Source of the DNA: Moringa oleifera
Taxonomy: Eukaryota; Streptophyta; Magnoliopsida; Brassicales; Moringaceae
Length of the DNA stretch: 64,000 nucleotides
Reading direction: 5' to 3'
NCBI GenBank assembly: GCA_021397835.1
Contig: JAJFZO010000049.1
Coordinates: forward strand, 8,313,001 to 8,377,000
Numbering within the stretch: the first letter of the stretch is position 1; each line of letters starts with the position of its first letter. Below, piece by piece: positions 37,044 through 50,737 of this stretch. The translations under genes and the position numbers were made by a program. A model generated the notes under the pieces. It did not search any database and was not told the origin of the DNA. It saw only the letters and a program-made list of their open reading frames with translations.

Positions 37044-40000
37044 TTACATGACAGAGCAAGCATTTGGGTTCTCATCGCTAAACATTTGATCAGGTGCATA
37101 AGCATACTCCACATAGTGCTTTGGTGGCCAGTATTCACTTCGCTTGATATCGATCTTCTTATCATCTTCCTCCTTTCCTTCTTCCCCATCTTTCTTTTCT
37201 CCTTTCTCATCCTTCTTCTCTTCTTTCTTCTCTTCTTCTTTTTTCTCTTCCTCCTTCACTATTGATGCCTGTTTTCTGGTTCTCTTGTACACATCATCAA
37301 CCAGCTTCGTGGGATCTACTATGCCTTTTACTATTACTTGATCATTAGCTAGATCTGTGTCCACCGACTCTACACCTGCCATGCATTCAACATTCTCAAT
37401 GCTTTCTAAATTAACATAAATTTATCAAGTCTTAAATTCAAATCTTGGCCTCAAAAAGCAAGAGGTAACAGTAACTATTCCACATTTCAACACACATTTT
37501 CTCCCAGCCTTGTTTGAGATCGACACTTTCAGATCATCCTAAGGAAAAACATGGCCAATTGTGATTGCAATTGACTTAATGAGCTGCCATCCCAGGTCTG
37601 CCATCCCAGGTCGTGCCTCATGAAAATGATATTTCTAACCTAACCTTGCCCTACCTAGTATCTGCTGCACCTCTCTCTATGGATTATTTCTGATTGCTTA
37701 ATTGAAAAGCTTGATAAGACCTCAAGTCCTCCAATTATATTCTCTAAATAGTTTTGCACAGTAACATAATGAAATCAGTCATTGATCCATGATCAGGGAG
37801 AAGAGTCAAAAACAAAAAAGTGGTAACTTGGAAAGACAAAGATGGGACAAAGAAAAAGTGGGTTGAAAATTCAACCATAAATTCGCTCAATTTATACAAT
37901 TATTGGTTGATTGAAAGCCTGATTGCACACATTCTTGTTCTGACCTTTTTAAAATAAAAAGGAGGAAAGGGTGGCCACTAGGTGGGTGCCTTCTTTTTGT
38001 GTAAGACAAAGATGAAGAAACAAGAAACAAAAGTGAATTATTGAAGATGAGACCGAAAAAAACCAGATAAACTTTTCATAGTTAAAAAGTAATTTGAGCA
38101 TGGTCATAATCCTTTCCCAATTAAACTTTCAATTTTGATACTTTATCATTGGGAGTAACATGATCTACAAACTTTATGCAAAATGGACATTTGAGAATGA
38201 ATTTTTCATACCTTTGATCTTCCTTATACGTTTCTGCAAAACGTGGGCACATGCTTCACAATGCATTCGAACATTCAGTACAACTGTTACAACGGCAGGA
38301 GGCTGCCACGAGATTTAATCATTGATTAGAGACAATAATCATATAAACTGCCAATGCTACCATGCAGGTGATTATGGAAATCAGCTTCATAATGTCACAA
38401 TGAATTAATTGTTTTCTTGAAGCCAGTTCCATCTTTAGTTTCCAATTATTTATCCATTTTGGGTATGACCAAAGTGGATCCTCACAAATTGACAAAAGGA
38501 AACATACAGGCACATTAGCCACTAATAGTAGGTGACAACCCACTAACCCTGCACAGGCTGCTTCAATGGCCTTGTCTAATTTTCATGGACCTATTCCTTT
38601 CACTCTTTTTGTGCACTTTAAATATTGTGGGTTGGGCTTCTTTTTGTTTGTCTCTCCTTGCACGAAAAGAATAGAATGAAAGGACTAGTTGTCTCACTGA
38701 TCTGCTAAAGAAGCTCATGAAACCACAGTAAATGACACAATCTTTCTATATAGCCCACTGTTTAAAGTTACTAAAATTCTTACATTTAACTATTCCAGTT
38801 GGGTTTATGTTACCATTTATCTTTTCATGCACTTTACACTACCATTTATCTTTTCATGCACGACTAAACATGACAATATCTTTATCGAACTGGTATGACA
38901 ATTTCTTAAAGTTACAAGCATTTATAAGGCCTTTCAAGTTCTTTTCGTGTCAATCTTCTCCTATTTCCAAATTACAGTGGGTAAAAGTTTCCTGGAAAAC
39001 GTGACCACATTTTTGCAGGTTTGAGTACATCAAGTTGTGGGAGTGGGGTCAAAACCCTAAACAGTCTCTACTCTCTACCTTGGAATACGAGCCTTGTTGG
39101 TTACTACTTAGTACTACTCGGCTTGTTTTGTTGCTTTCAATGCAGCATGGAAACAACAGTCACAGGATTCACTGTATGGCCAATTTTGAGTTCTAATTGC
39201 ATAATCCCAAAGGTTAATTATCACAAGCTTTTGTTTATTCATAAAAAGCCTGCTCCAATATCAAGAACCTTTCGTGGGTCAAAAATTGAGACAGAGTGTT
39301 TACCCGGTGGTGGGTGCTCGGTGATCTAATTTGTTATTCTTTTACTGTAAAATCATGATTAAGAATGATTGGTATCTTTGAAGTTTTTTCTTACCTCCTG
39401 TTTCTTCTCTTCCTTTGGTTCTTTCTTTTCTTCCTTCTTCTCCTCGGGTGGCTTAGGCAAAGGCGAAATTATCTCAACTTTTCTGCCACTTTTCTTTTGT
39501 AACCTTTCACAGACCTTTATGGGGTCTGCTGCCTTCCCTTTCACCACCACCTTACTGGCCTTACTATCTGCAGTTACATCCTCCACTCCTATTAAAAACC
39601 AACCAAAGGAAAACAAAAAAAGAAATTAGTAAATAGATCAAATGCTACCAGATACTGCTAAATATATTTTCCTACATGCGAGGACATCAGCCATGCTGCT
39701 TTTCTGTTTATTTTCTTCTCTAAAAAGAGATATGAACTTCAAAAAGCTATGCTATGTTCATAATTAGAAAGAGAATGGTGCACTTAAACCTCAAAATCCC
39801 AAAACAAATATCAAACATTATCAGTGCATTTTGATGTTTGTGGGTAGTTCTAGCATTTCAAGATTTTAAAGTGATGAAAATTCATGTAAAGCTTAAAGTA
39901 AAACACCATATTACAGAGAAAGTTGCACCTTCAAATCCTTTCAGAGCTCTCGCAACTTTCCTAGCACAAGCTTCACAATGCATATCAACCTTGAGTACAA

Positions 40001-40329
40001 TCACCGGTGGCTCTTCTTCCTTCTTTTCTTCTTTGCTCTCTTCCTTAACTTCTTCTTTCTTAGCCTCCTCCTTTTTCTCCTCTTTGTTCTCCTTTTAGCA
40101 CCAAACAAAAGAGAATCAAAACATCAGTACTAAGCGGCAGACTAATAACAACAAGTACTCTTCAACACACAAAATTAGCTCCTCGTTTCTCCGCTACCAA
40201 CAACAGCCGCCACGTATTCGAAGAAATGTCTAAAAGAACCAAACCGAGACAGACGCTTCAAATAAATAAAGAATCAGAGAACAACAGAAAATCTGTAAAT
40301 GGGTTGGAGAACGCACTCACCTCACCCAT
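37044..40329 (-). CDS. Heavy-metal-associated isoprenylated plant protein with two HMA domains
   Basis: There are five exons, 40329-40321, 40091-39929, 39588-39395, 38302-38212 and 37375-37044, all GT-AG, with a joined open frame of 262 residues. The first coding exon is only 9 nt (MGE). A Lys/Glu-rich lead precedes HMA domain 1 (about residues 31-97) with MHCEAC at 40-45. HMA domain 2 (about 125-190) has MHCEAC at 135-140. A second Lys/Glu/Asp-rich linker follows, and the C-terminus is YAPDQMFSDENPNACSVM. CSVM is a CaaX farnesylation box, so the mature protein should be membrane-anchored. The paired MxCxxC sites bind soft or transition metals such as Cu, Zn or Cd. Each HMA is split by a phase-1 intron before the Val-Glu-(Asp/Ser)-Val turn. 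It resembles the two-domain HIPP5/6/7-type group; the exact member is unassigned. Confidence 0.93.
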
Positions 40330-42783
40330 GGTTCTGTAGATTCTCAGAGCACTCTTACTGCAAATAAGTTCAACAGGCAGAAAAGTAAAATAGTTAAAAC
40401 AAAGAAAGACTTCAATCTGCCTCCCTCCTCTCCCCTCGCCCTCTGTGCGCTCTGCTTCCTGGTCGAAAATGGGAGGAGGAGAGCATTTAAGTTACGTGAA
40501 AATGGTGGCCATCTGACGTGGACTTACTTAAGGCAGACCACACGTACGGCACTTTCGCTCGCACAGCATCCCCATAAAACTTACCCTCAAATTTCTCCCA
40601 AATTACCCCCCAAGTCCCAAGTGGCTTCATAATTGTACCGTATGCAATAAAAGCGTTGGGGCAGATACTGGTCGTGAAATGAAACTAACCGTTTCGTAGG
40701 AGACATGCTTCATTGAGTGTATCTTTGTATATTACACTAAAATGGTTAAATCAAAAAAGAAAATTCCCCGACATCTATTCGTCTTACTTTTGCATTTTGA
40801 GATTCAAGCGGTACATTTAGTATAAAGTCTTAGAATCTTACCACAAAATCTATGGTAGAATCAATGGTCGGTCCATTGCATGCAGAGAAAATTGTATTTT
40901 ATATTACATGTTGAAAGTTGTTAACACATCACACATACATTTGGACTGTAATCATAAAACAATTAAAAACTGTGTTAAAAATTAAAAAATTAAAATTATG
41001 TGTAACATTGAATGGGTGTTCAAGGGCTTTGAACACGAAAAGAGAGAGGCCTTTCTAATACTTTAATTTGATGTGGTGGGTAGGGGAGAATATGGTGGTT
41101 GTGCCATGTGATGGAACAAATAATTTGAATGGGGATAGATAGGAAGCCCAAAACCAATTTACGGTCGGCCTGGGAAGCCTATCAGGATCTGGAAAAGTCG
41201 AGAGCCAGGAATCGAGGAGGGACCCGTGAGATGGACGAGCCAGGCAGACGATGCGACGTGTGATGATAAGCATTGTCATGGTATGAACCCAAATAAAAGT
41301 AAGGATACCCAAAAAAAAAAGGTGAAAATTGATATTTGTGGGGGATGACGTGAACAAGTTGAGGGAGAATATGAACGAGACAAAAATAAAGTGTTGGCAG
41401 ATCAAATATTCTATTGATTTAAATTATATTAAATTTTTAATAAATTTATAATTATGTAATAGTTTAATAAAATTTAACTATTTATGAATATTATAAATTA
41501 AATTAAAAATTTAATTTATTATTTATTTTTATTTAAAAATTAATAAATTAAATTATAATTCATTAATTTAATATAAATTAAATTTTATTAAAAAATTGAA
41601 ATGTAAAGTCTTACAAAATGAATTTTAATTTAAATTTTTTTACAAACGTGAAAAAATATTTAAGCTACAATAAAAAAAGTTTAAAAATTTTTAAATATTA
41701 AAATTTATAAAAAATAAGTTATGTATAAAAAATTATTTAAGTTTAAGTGATGGATAAAAAAATGAAGTGAAACATTTATTTGAGTTATTTTTGAGTGATT
41801 TTAATGACAAAAATAGTTTTAATTTTTTATAATTATTTAAGTTAAAATTTAATTTAAACTAAATTAATATATTATTATTTTTAAAATATAATATTTAATG
41901 GATAATATAAAATAAATATAAAAATTTTATAATATTTTAATTTTATAAATTATTAAAACATTTTTATAATTTTTTATTGAAATAAAACCTTATCACAAAG
42001 TTCGGGTGAACACAGACCTCAAAACAAACTCGGATGAACAGGGACCTCAAAAAAAAATCCCTAAAAACAACATATTAATCTCTTAAAGCAGCTTACTAAT
42101 CCAAAGAGCATGAATGAACACAAAAATTGGGAAAGAATGAACTTTCAAAGGATATAAAGGTGATGGTGTGTTTTTGAATATTCAAAGCAAAACCCAATTT
42201 TCCAATTTCTCAACACAAATTTTGTACACAGTGGTCCTGCCCTTTTGTGGGAGGTAAAGGACATACCCAAAAAACCAAATTTACCTAAGATGCACATTTT
42301 TCGAATTAATTCGAGCATCTACCCGCATTGAAATTAATTGGTTCATGGCCTCCTACGACTCACATCGACAGAAAATTACGTGTTAGGTTGATCTAAATTC
42401 TCACATTTTGTCATATGTATGTTTACATATTAGACCATGTGACATTTCATTTTTTGAGTATTACTTCAACGTCCCAAAGTTACGTAGAAGATACAGCCAG
42501 AAACACTGATTTTCCAACTGATCTAAAATGTGACCATGTGGGGTTCATGTGAGGTTTTCTCATTCTCTTACTAGATATTTTATTTCACCTACAAATTAAT
42601 ATTTTATTGCATTTTAATTAATTAGGTCAAGTAACATTCTATTTTTTAATTAAAATAATTCATATTTCGTAAATTAATCAAAATGACAACACTTAATATT
42701 TTTTTAGTCATTTTTATTTTTATTATTTTTATTATTTCAATCAAACTATATTTAATGATGATGTAAGTTTTAAAATTTTTTCA
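40330..42783. other. HIPP promoter side and AT-rich intergenic DNA
   Basis: The first several hundred bases should hold the 5' UTR and promoter of the minus-strand HIPP gene (TGACGTGG near 40515 and CACACGTACGG near 40540 are ACGT-core motifs). A possible 5' UTR acceptor (TTTGCAG on the minus strand) lies about 30 bp upstream of the ATG. From 41400 to 42000 it is a repeat-like AT-rich stretch. A 116-residue frame at 41055-41405 shows no recognisable domain and is not called. Confidence 0.55.
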
Positions 42784-42792
42784 TTTATTTTT

Positions 42793-43787
42793 GAGTTAAT
42801 TACACAAAAAGAACTTTACATTTTAGGTGTAGTATCAAATTAAAATTTATATAAAAAATTATATCAAATTAGAATTCAGATAACGTTCAGTTTGCAATGT
42901 GAGACCTTCGTCAATAAAATCTATTAGAATTACTTGTGTGACTTGCTCAGGTGATACGCGAATCTTGTTAAGTGTATAATTATATTAAAAACCCTTTCAT
43001 CATTGTAAAATGAAGCGGTATTACTCATGAACGAAATTTTTCTCTCCATTAATTAAATTTAAGTATCAATTGTTGCTAAAATTCAATATTTAAATACGAA
43101 TCCTTTAACTCCTTCACTTTGTTGTTTTTGGACGCATCAATTGAATGAAATGACTACAAATTCCTATCAATTAAACAACAAGAAAGAAAAAATTTTGTTC
43201 TTTAAAGTTTTAAAATTAGAAAATTTTAGTTTTTGAAATCGAAAAATTTTAATCTTCGAAATCTACTATTTGAACCCGATGCATATGATATTCATCAATT
43301 GAATGATTAGATTTTCGAAATCTACCATAATATATAGAAAATAACAAAAATTACTTAAATCAAATTAATACTTAAAAATTTAAAATTACTTAAGCACTCA
43401 TCTCTAATTTCAATCTATGAATTCATTAAAGCTAATAGAAGCTTATGGATACAGAAAAACATCTTGATACTTGGTGTGAATCTTTAATTATTTGAAAAGA
43501 AATATTAAAAAAATAAAAAAAAAATTATCGAAGAAATAGCGAGCGTGAGTGAAGTTTATATGGTGTGAGTGATCAAAGGCAATAAGTGGTTTGCAAAAAT
43601 AAAGTACACATGACTATGTTTAAACACGAATTGAGTTAGTTACGGAGTTAATTCTAACGGGATTTATTGACAAAAGTCTCGCATTATAAATTGCACGCTA
43701 TGTAAGTCCCAATTTGATGTAATTTTTTATGTAGGTCTCAATTTGATACTGTAGTTAAAATATAAATCCCTCTGACGTAATAAACAC
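42793..43787. mobile_element. Non-autonomous Mutator-like element with ~150-bp inverted ends
   Basis: The first ~150 bp and the reverse complement of the last ~150 bp are colinear and similar. They share AGTATCAAATT, ATAAAAAATTA, ATCAAATT, CAAT-TTATAATGCGAGAC/CAATGTGAGACC, GTCAATAAA and TTAGAATTA. The termini are GAGTTAATTAC and GTGTTTATTAC. The element is bordered on both sides by the identical 9-mer TTTATTTTT (42784-42792 and 43788-43796). Long terminal inverted repeats with a 9-bp target duplication define Mutator-like elements. The ~690-bp interior has no transposase similarity. Confidence 0.85.
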
Positions 43788-43796
43788 TTTATTTTT

Positions 43797-46700
43797 ATCT
43801 CTTTTTTTATTTTTTTAGTTATTTTCTTCTTAGTAAGATAAACTATAATTATCTTATAAAAAATTTTGTTATTTTCTTGATTACCAATTATTTGATAGGT
43901 AACTCATTTAAAGCTCCATTGTTATAAACTTGACTATAATTTCAAAATTTTTATTTTAAAATAAAATAAAATAAAGACAGTAATACTTTTAATAATTATA
44001 ATATCAAATATCATATACTAATCATATTAATATCAAATTATTATTGAGCACTTCAACAACAATCTTAACATCATTAAAATGATTTTTTTTAAAAAAAATT
44101 GAAAGCTTTCCAAAAATGAATAAGGTAATTCAATTGAACATTCAAAAAATTGAGAGGCCACGATATGCAGGAAGCACCGGGCTTGGTCTATTGAAGGACC
44201 AACATGTTTTAAATCGTATAAATGACCTTCTACACTCAAATTAATAAAAGCAATCACATGAAGATTTTATAATAAACCTTATGAACAACTAGGATATAGT
44301 ACAATAGTTGCATTAGTAATTCATAAATAGATAACCTAAGTGTACATGATTGGAAGCAAATTAGGCACTTTGGAGCCCAACTTTGGGCTAGGACAGAATA
44401 ATTTAAAATCATTTGAAGTGAGGCCTTTTTACTTAGAACCCATGCGAGCCGAGGCCATGGGCCAAACAAAATAAGCATGCTACTTTCACAATGTGATTTT
44501 GCTTATTGAATAGAGTTTAATTATTGGTAATGATTTTGTGATGCAAACCACTCTTACTATGACATTATATTAATTTAAAGTAAAGTTGTCTTTTATGTTA
44601 GGGCCACAAGCATAAGAGAGCATTAAGGCTAGGTTAGGTCAGGCGGGATTGGGGAATATTGCTTGAGCCTGAAGTCACAATCCACAACCATTTTTGGAGC
44701 CCACAAATTTTGGATCATTCCTACTGCCCACTTAATCATACACTTTAACAATGTTTATTGCTGCAAATGCACATAACTATTGGGGAGCCGTGCTTATGCA
44801 AAAACCTTAATCACCTCTAGAACTAATTAATTAATTTGGCGTTTCTCGTTCCACATTCCACATGCCTCTTTTTTTTTTTTTTTGAAAAATCTTTTTTGGT
44901 CTAATGAGCAATGTAGTATAACTCATTGTATTTTTATTTATAAAGTTAGATTTATTAGATATGATCATATCTTGATTCAATTTTTTAAATATTTTTTATA
45001 GGTTCATATCTATATTAAAAATTAAGGTAAATATATATAAAAGAATCTTAACTTAATGCATTTTTTTGTTTGAACCTTGAACTTTAATTTAATTCAATTT
45101 TGTCTCGAAAATATTAATTTGATCTAAATGGGACATTGACTCAAACTTCTTATAAAAAATTATGGATATTTTTATAGTTGAAATGCTTAAAAATTAACTT
45201 AAATAAATTTTACGCTTTATTTAAGATCAACAACTCAAATTTGAATAATTTTAGACTTATAAACTATTTTCTATGAATTTTTCAAACTTTTAATAGTACA
45301 AATTTTTTAAAAAATATTTTTAGTACTCAAAAAAAGTTAATTTTTTACGGTAATTTGAGTGCTTATTTACGTTGTCCAAAATTTCAAACCAAAATTGTTT
45401 TATAGCATCTCTAATTTAATTTTTTTTTAATTTTTAAATGTTTTTGTAAAGTGTAAATCAAACCAAATTAAAATTTGAAGTTCAGATTAAAAACTAAGTT
45501 AAAAGTTTTTTATATTTATTTTAAAAATTATTACGTGTATATATACGTATATATATACACACATATAAATGTGTGCACCTATTGCAAAAAAACTTGTTAG
45601 AGATACAAAAAATTAGAAAACTTACAAAAGTGAAAACAAGGAGATGGTAATACTCATGAGTGAATAGATTCTCCCAAAGTTAAATTTGAGTTAGATGCTT
45701 GGTATTTTGTTTTGTCAAAGTGTATGCAAGTAGAAAAGAGTAATTTAAACGAATAAAGTTTGTTTTCTCTCATATACATGGTATTAGATCTTGAGTTGAA
45801 ATATCATTTTTAAATTTTATTTTAAAAGTTACTACTATCTAAATGAAGTGGGATTATCAATTTATCATTAATGAGATTATCATATATAATTGAAATATAT
45901 TGATTTCATTTCTTCTAATAAGTTTCAAGCATCGTAAGATTATTATATATAACTGATAATATCTTTGATAAAGTTAAGTGGTTAAAAAATTCTAATCTTT
46001 TTGCTCATTTTTTAAAAATCAAATTCAATCATTTAAGTGGTATCAAATTTGGTTTTGATCATGAATATTTAGGGCTCATCTGGTGGTCAGAATAGGATAA
46101 AGACAGATGGAATAAAAAACCTGGATAAGAATAAAATAAAATATGAGTCTATTATCTTATATAATGTTTAACGCACACTAAGTCACCTATCAGATAATAT
46201 CTTATCTACTATTGCTCACCTAATATCAACAATGAGAAACACAAAATATCATTAAAAAAAAAAAGATTTTGGAGGGTATGAAAAATATGACAGAAGATAC
46301 TTCATCCAATGAGTTATCCAAAAGTTTTGCAAATGCTACAATATGGAATCAATGTAAGTAGCCTAAATAATCACTCAAGCTAATTAAACTCAAGTAAGAG
46401 ACTCTCTATGCAGTATCAAAAATATTAAGATACAAATAATTTAATATTTATTAAATGATTCCATCTCCAAGGGCTTATTTATGACTGATTGCATTAGAAT
46501 GCAAACATTTGGGATGAGCCTTGTTATGATCCATTATGCCTATAAATTTAAAGGATATATATGATTAGGATTTTGTAAGAGAAAATTCCTCATTTTGTCA
46601 CAAAAACCATCACTTTCAACAAAAACAACTTACCTTGCTTTAGCACTTGCTTACTTGGTGAGACCAAGGTGCCCTTAATTATTTTTCATAAAGGGAAAAA

Positions 46701-46870
46701 GCTTCAAAAAGAAAAAGATGGGAGTGTGTGTCATCTTTTTCTCTCTCATAAGCTCTCTTTCCTATTAAGACACCTTTCTCTCTCTCTAAGTAAACCCAAA
46801 TACATGTTAAAAGCTTGATTTATGTATCAAAATTCATCATTTTATGAAGGCGAAGTAGTTGGGTAACATT
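43797..46870. other. AT-rich intergenic DNA
   Basis: No gene is supported. It includes a TATATACGTATATATATACACACATATA microsatellite-like patch near 45535-45570, an AT-rich dispersed stretch at 45040-45520, and short frames at 44033-44478 without recognisable motifs. Confidence 0.5.
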
Positions 46871-47390
46871 TTTTTTTTTGTTACACATTTGGTTGAATTT
46901 GCTTGAAAAACATAAGGTTTCATTTGCTAGTTTCATTGCATTTGAGGTATATTTTTCTTTTGGAAATACTTTCAAAATGATGTATCCATCCATCTTGCCT
47001 AGTCACTACCTACACAACACATCATTATTTTTTAAACATATTTTGCAACTTTTTTTTTTTTGAAATTTACACACTATTTGAGGTATCACTATCACTCTAT
47101 TTTATCTATTAATTTCGCACTGTTTTATTTTTTTTATTTTGCATTGTTTTTTAACCATTTTGTTTGCACTATTTGTAATATCTTGTTTGTATTTTTTGAC
47201 CATTTTATTTATTCTAGCTTGTCGCACTATTATTTTTGTCTTTTTTTGCATAATTTTGTTGTCATTTTTGCTCAATTTAAATTCTGTCATTTTCACATCG
47301 TTGCTTTGTGAATATCGCACCATTTTATTTTTCTTTTTTTATGCCATTAGTTTTGTGTTTCATATCATTTCACATCATTTGTTTATGCTT
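46870..47390 (+). repeat. T-rich stretch with recurring short motifs
   Basis: A strongly T-rich plus strand has recurring CGCACT/TTGCAC and CATTTT words spaced irregularly, ending directly at the ATG of the MuDR-like frame. The Phe/Leu/Ile-rich frames here follow from composition. Confidence 0.5.
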
Positions 47391-47395
47391 ACAAG

Positions 47396-48510
47396 ATGAC
47401 GTTACCAAGAATTATAGTAAAGTATAATAGAAATTGGGTAGAATCAAGAGAAAATTTTGATTACATTGAGAAAAGTGTCAAAACTAGGGTTTCAAGGTTA
47501 AGCTTGATTTGAGTTATGCTTAATTGGTAGAGATCTTTCAATCATTTATCAAAGTTCATTATTGAAATTTTAATACTCAGTTGTTTTTATATGGATACAA
47601 TAAGAATATATTGATGCAGCTACAATAAGACTAATCGAACTCAGATTGAGATACACATGTGACGATGACGTTGATTTCATGTGGCTACAATAAGACTATA
47701 TTCCTTAGATTTTTGTATATTTGGTATGCTTCACTGTTGGTCCATCAATACATGAATATAAAACATGATGTTGAAAATGCTAAGATGCCTACAAGGTAAG
47801 AGCATTTTAACTCTTGCACTAGCAGCAATCAATTGAACGAAGTAGCACCTACTATATTATCTTAACTTTCTTATCGATGCTACAATTCAGTTATGGAGTA
47901 AATGTGTCAACAAGAATATCTTTAAAATATGGGCATTAATTTGAATATGATTGTTGCAATTGATCATAATATTAAGTGCGAGTACTTTATTCTTGACAAT
48001 TAAAGAACTGAGGAAGAAGTACATGATACTTTCTAAAATGGATCAAAATCAGGATGAAAATCAGGGTTAAAATTCGGGTTAATGACGATTTGTCTCATGA
48101 ACATATGCCGAAGAGCCATCTAATACTTCTACAAATAATATGTATAGATTCTTTGAAATCTTTGTAAGCACTTATTTGGTATCGGTGAGATACCAATGAC
48201 TAGATTAGTGGCTCCATCTCATGCCTTAGCTAGTAGTCTTTATTTTTTTTTTCAAATAAGAAAGAACTAAAGCGAGTTTGAGATTGTATGCTTTTGCGGA
48301 GAACTTTAAGTTTAGAGTGATCAGATCCAATAAAGAAGTATTACAAGTTACTTGCAGGGAAAAAGCTTGTGAATAAAATTGTGTTTCATGTAAAAGTTTC
48401 CCATCAAGTTATAAGATCTTTGTAAAAAATCTTGATTAAATACATGTTCCTAACTTATTCATGAATCTATTTAAGTACCTAAAAATTGAAAGCGATTATT
48501 CTTCAAAACT
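47396..48510 (+). pseudogene. MuDR/MURA-type transposase relic (N-terminal part)
   Basis: From the ATG at 47396 the translation starts MTLPRIIVKYNRNWVESREN and FDYIEKSVKTRVSR, resembling the PB1-like start of plant MuDR transposases. After a decayed middle section, FKFRVIRSNKEVLQVTCREKACE (near 48308-48375) and FPSSYKIFVKNLD match the MuDR DNA-binding region. The expected Trp after the last Glu is a stop codon. Frames are broken many times and the catalytic DDE core is absent. Confidence 0.6.
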
Positions 48511-48529
48511 CAATGACTGAAAAAGGGAA

Positions 48530-49910
48530 AAAAATTAGGAGCTAAAAACCATCACTAGGAGAAAAGTTATTATAAGTGGATCTTTATGGTCAAACATAAG
48601 ATAAATGGAAAAGTGAAAAGGTTTAAAGATGCCTTGCGGCTAATGAAATCATTCATAAAACATATGGAATTGAATATCAACAAATGTTTGCACCTTTAGC
48701 GATGTTCAACATTGTTCATATCCACCTCGCTTTGGCAACTGACTTAGATTTGTCTCTTTACCAAATTAGACATAAAAAAATACATTCGTTACTGGTGATT
48801 TCAAAGAAGAAGTTTATATGGATATTCTTCTTAGAATTGAATCTCTTACTATAGTCATATAAAAGGAGTTTTCGCTTGTCTCATTAGACTAACTTTCTAA
48901 ATTTCTAAAAAGATATAGTTGTAATTAACATTATGCAAATTACATACTTTTTGTGAAATATTTATTGGCAAAATAGTTTATGATATTCTTTTGATACGTA
49001 ATTCTAGAACAGAGATGAACAAACTTAAAAGAATCTTTAGCTAATAAATTTAAGATAAAAAACTTAAGAAATCTCAAATACTTTCGAAAAATAAAAATGG
49101 GATGAAAAATAGAAAGCATCTTTATCTCTCAAAACAAATTTATGCTTAATCTTCTAAAAAAACTAGAATTATAAAACGTAAATTGGTTGAAACTCTCATG
49201 GACTCTACAGTTAAACTCATAATCAATGAAACAATGCACATGAGAACAAAAGTCATTATTAAAGATTAATTAAAAAAACTTATTTATCTATCCCCCTAGA
49301 TCAAATAGTGATTTTTTTAATCAATGTTATAAGTCAAATCATGAATACTCTTACAATAGACATGAAAACGATCTATTGTTATATATAATCATATATCTAA
49401 AATTCACACTAAGAAATGATTATTCTTAGTAAAAACTTAAGAAAATTGAAGTATTTATAGACATTGGTTGGGCATGCTCTAAAATGGATCATATGTCTAC
49501 TTTTGAAAATTATACATTTATGTGGAGAAATTTTATAACTTGACAAAGTAAAAAACAATCAGTAATTGCTTGAACCAATTCATAAATTGAATTTAAAGCC
49601 ATAACTCATAGAATTTATGAATGAATGTGATTAAGAACATAACTCAATGAACTAGACGTCATAACGACTAAACCCGTAAAGATGTATATTGTGACAATCA
49701 AACTACTATAAAATTTTTTGAAAACTTTCATTATGAATGAATGCAAAAGAATGTGAAAATTGCTCATCATTTCATTAAAGAGGAATTAAATGAAAAAAAT
49801 TAAGGATCTCTTATATAATTCAATGCGTCATTAGATTGTAGATGCCTTGATTGAACCATTAACCTCGAACCATCTTTGAGAAGCAAGTTGCAAATTGGGA
49901 ATGATTAACA
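48530..49910 (+). pseudogene. Copia reverse transcriptase / RNase H relic
   Basis: Plus-strand pieces in order: TYGIEYQQMFAPLAMFN and LALATDLDLSLYQ (RVT_2 fingers/palm, 48655-48770); ANYILFVKYL (near 48930); LANKFKIKNLRNLKYF (near 49040-49090); LIYLSP-like; IEVFIDIGWA (RNase H start near 49448); KKQSVIA (49550-49570); and the C-terminal KLGMINIYDF (near 49888). Stops and frameshifts occur throughout and gag-integrase is missing; upstream sequence is MuDR-like instead. Confidence 0.75.
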
Positions 49911-49944
49911 TCTATGACTTTAAAAAAAAGTTTGGAATTTTTAA

Positions 49945-50260
49945 AGTTTAATTCTCAAAAGTTAAAAAGAATAATTTTCTCTATGATTTGTTGAGTTGTG
50001 TAGGTTGTAAACAGGGGATTCAGAGTTGTTGATTATCTCAATGCCTTAAGATTTAGTTTTCTTTTTCTACTATTGACTAATTGTAGGAGCTGTGCTAGCT
50101 GTACCCTAGATTTGTCAACTAATTTTTTCTGTATACCAAAATTAATAGACTAATTTCTGGATTTCTAGTTTTATTTATACTGTTGTACATATGTTTAGAA
50201 AACAATGAAAAATTATATATCTTTTATGCCTATGTACTTGGCATGCGTTATTGAATTAAT
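49945..50260 (+). mobile_element. Possible 3' LTR of the copia relic
   Basis: The sequence follows the RNase H tail and an A-rich run, and holds TGTAGGAGCTGTGCTAGC. No second LTR copy is recognised in the window, so this rests on position only. Confidence 0.3.
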
Positions 50261-50737
50261 TATAATAATAAACTACTTAGCTGCTCTTGGGGCAAGAGTA
50301 GCCGCTGCCATGTGAGGTTACATGAGGTAAACGAGGTGATAAATCTTAGGATGCAATCCACTTGACATTTGGTGCCTCTCTGATTGATCTTCGAATGAAT
50401 AAATAAAGAATGCATCAATAGGAAGGTGAGATGCGTCAATCAAAGCCAGCACATGCCAACAGAAGATTCAGCACTCAGTAATCCAAAAAGCCAAAAAGCA
50501 TAAAGCACCTCTTTTCTATTCCTTTCAAATACAATAATCATAATCTTGATGATGCCATCAATTTCAACGTACATCTCAACGTGTCCGCATCCCATTCCCT
50601 GTTGTATTACGGAAACACCTCTCACATCTCCTTCTTAAGGTGTACCCGAGCTTAATTTGCAAGCCTCCATTTGTGTTTCACTTCCTTCACCCAACTGAAC
50701 CAATCAGTTTGGTGCTCAGATCTCAGCAATCGAAGCT

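Noticed and set aside
41055..41405. 116-residue minus-strand frame
   Set aside because: No domain, no conserved motif and no plausible splice partners; likely chance.
46075..46240. Sequence starting GGGCTCATCTGGTGGTC that resembles the end of a MITE
   Set aside because: No matching inverted end or target duplication could be found, so no element is called.
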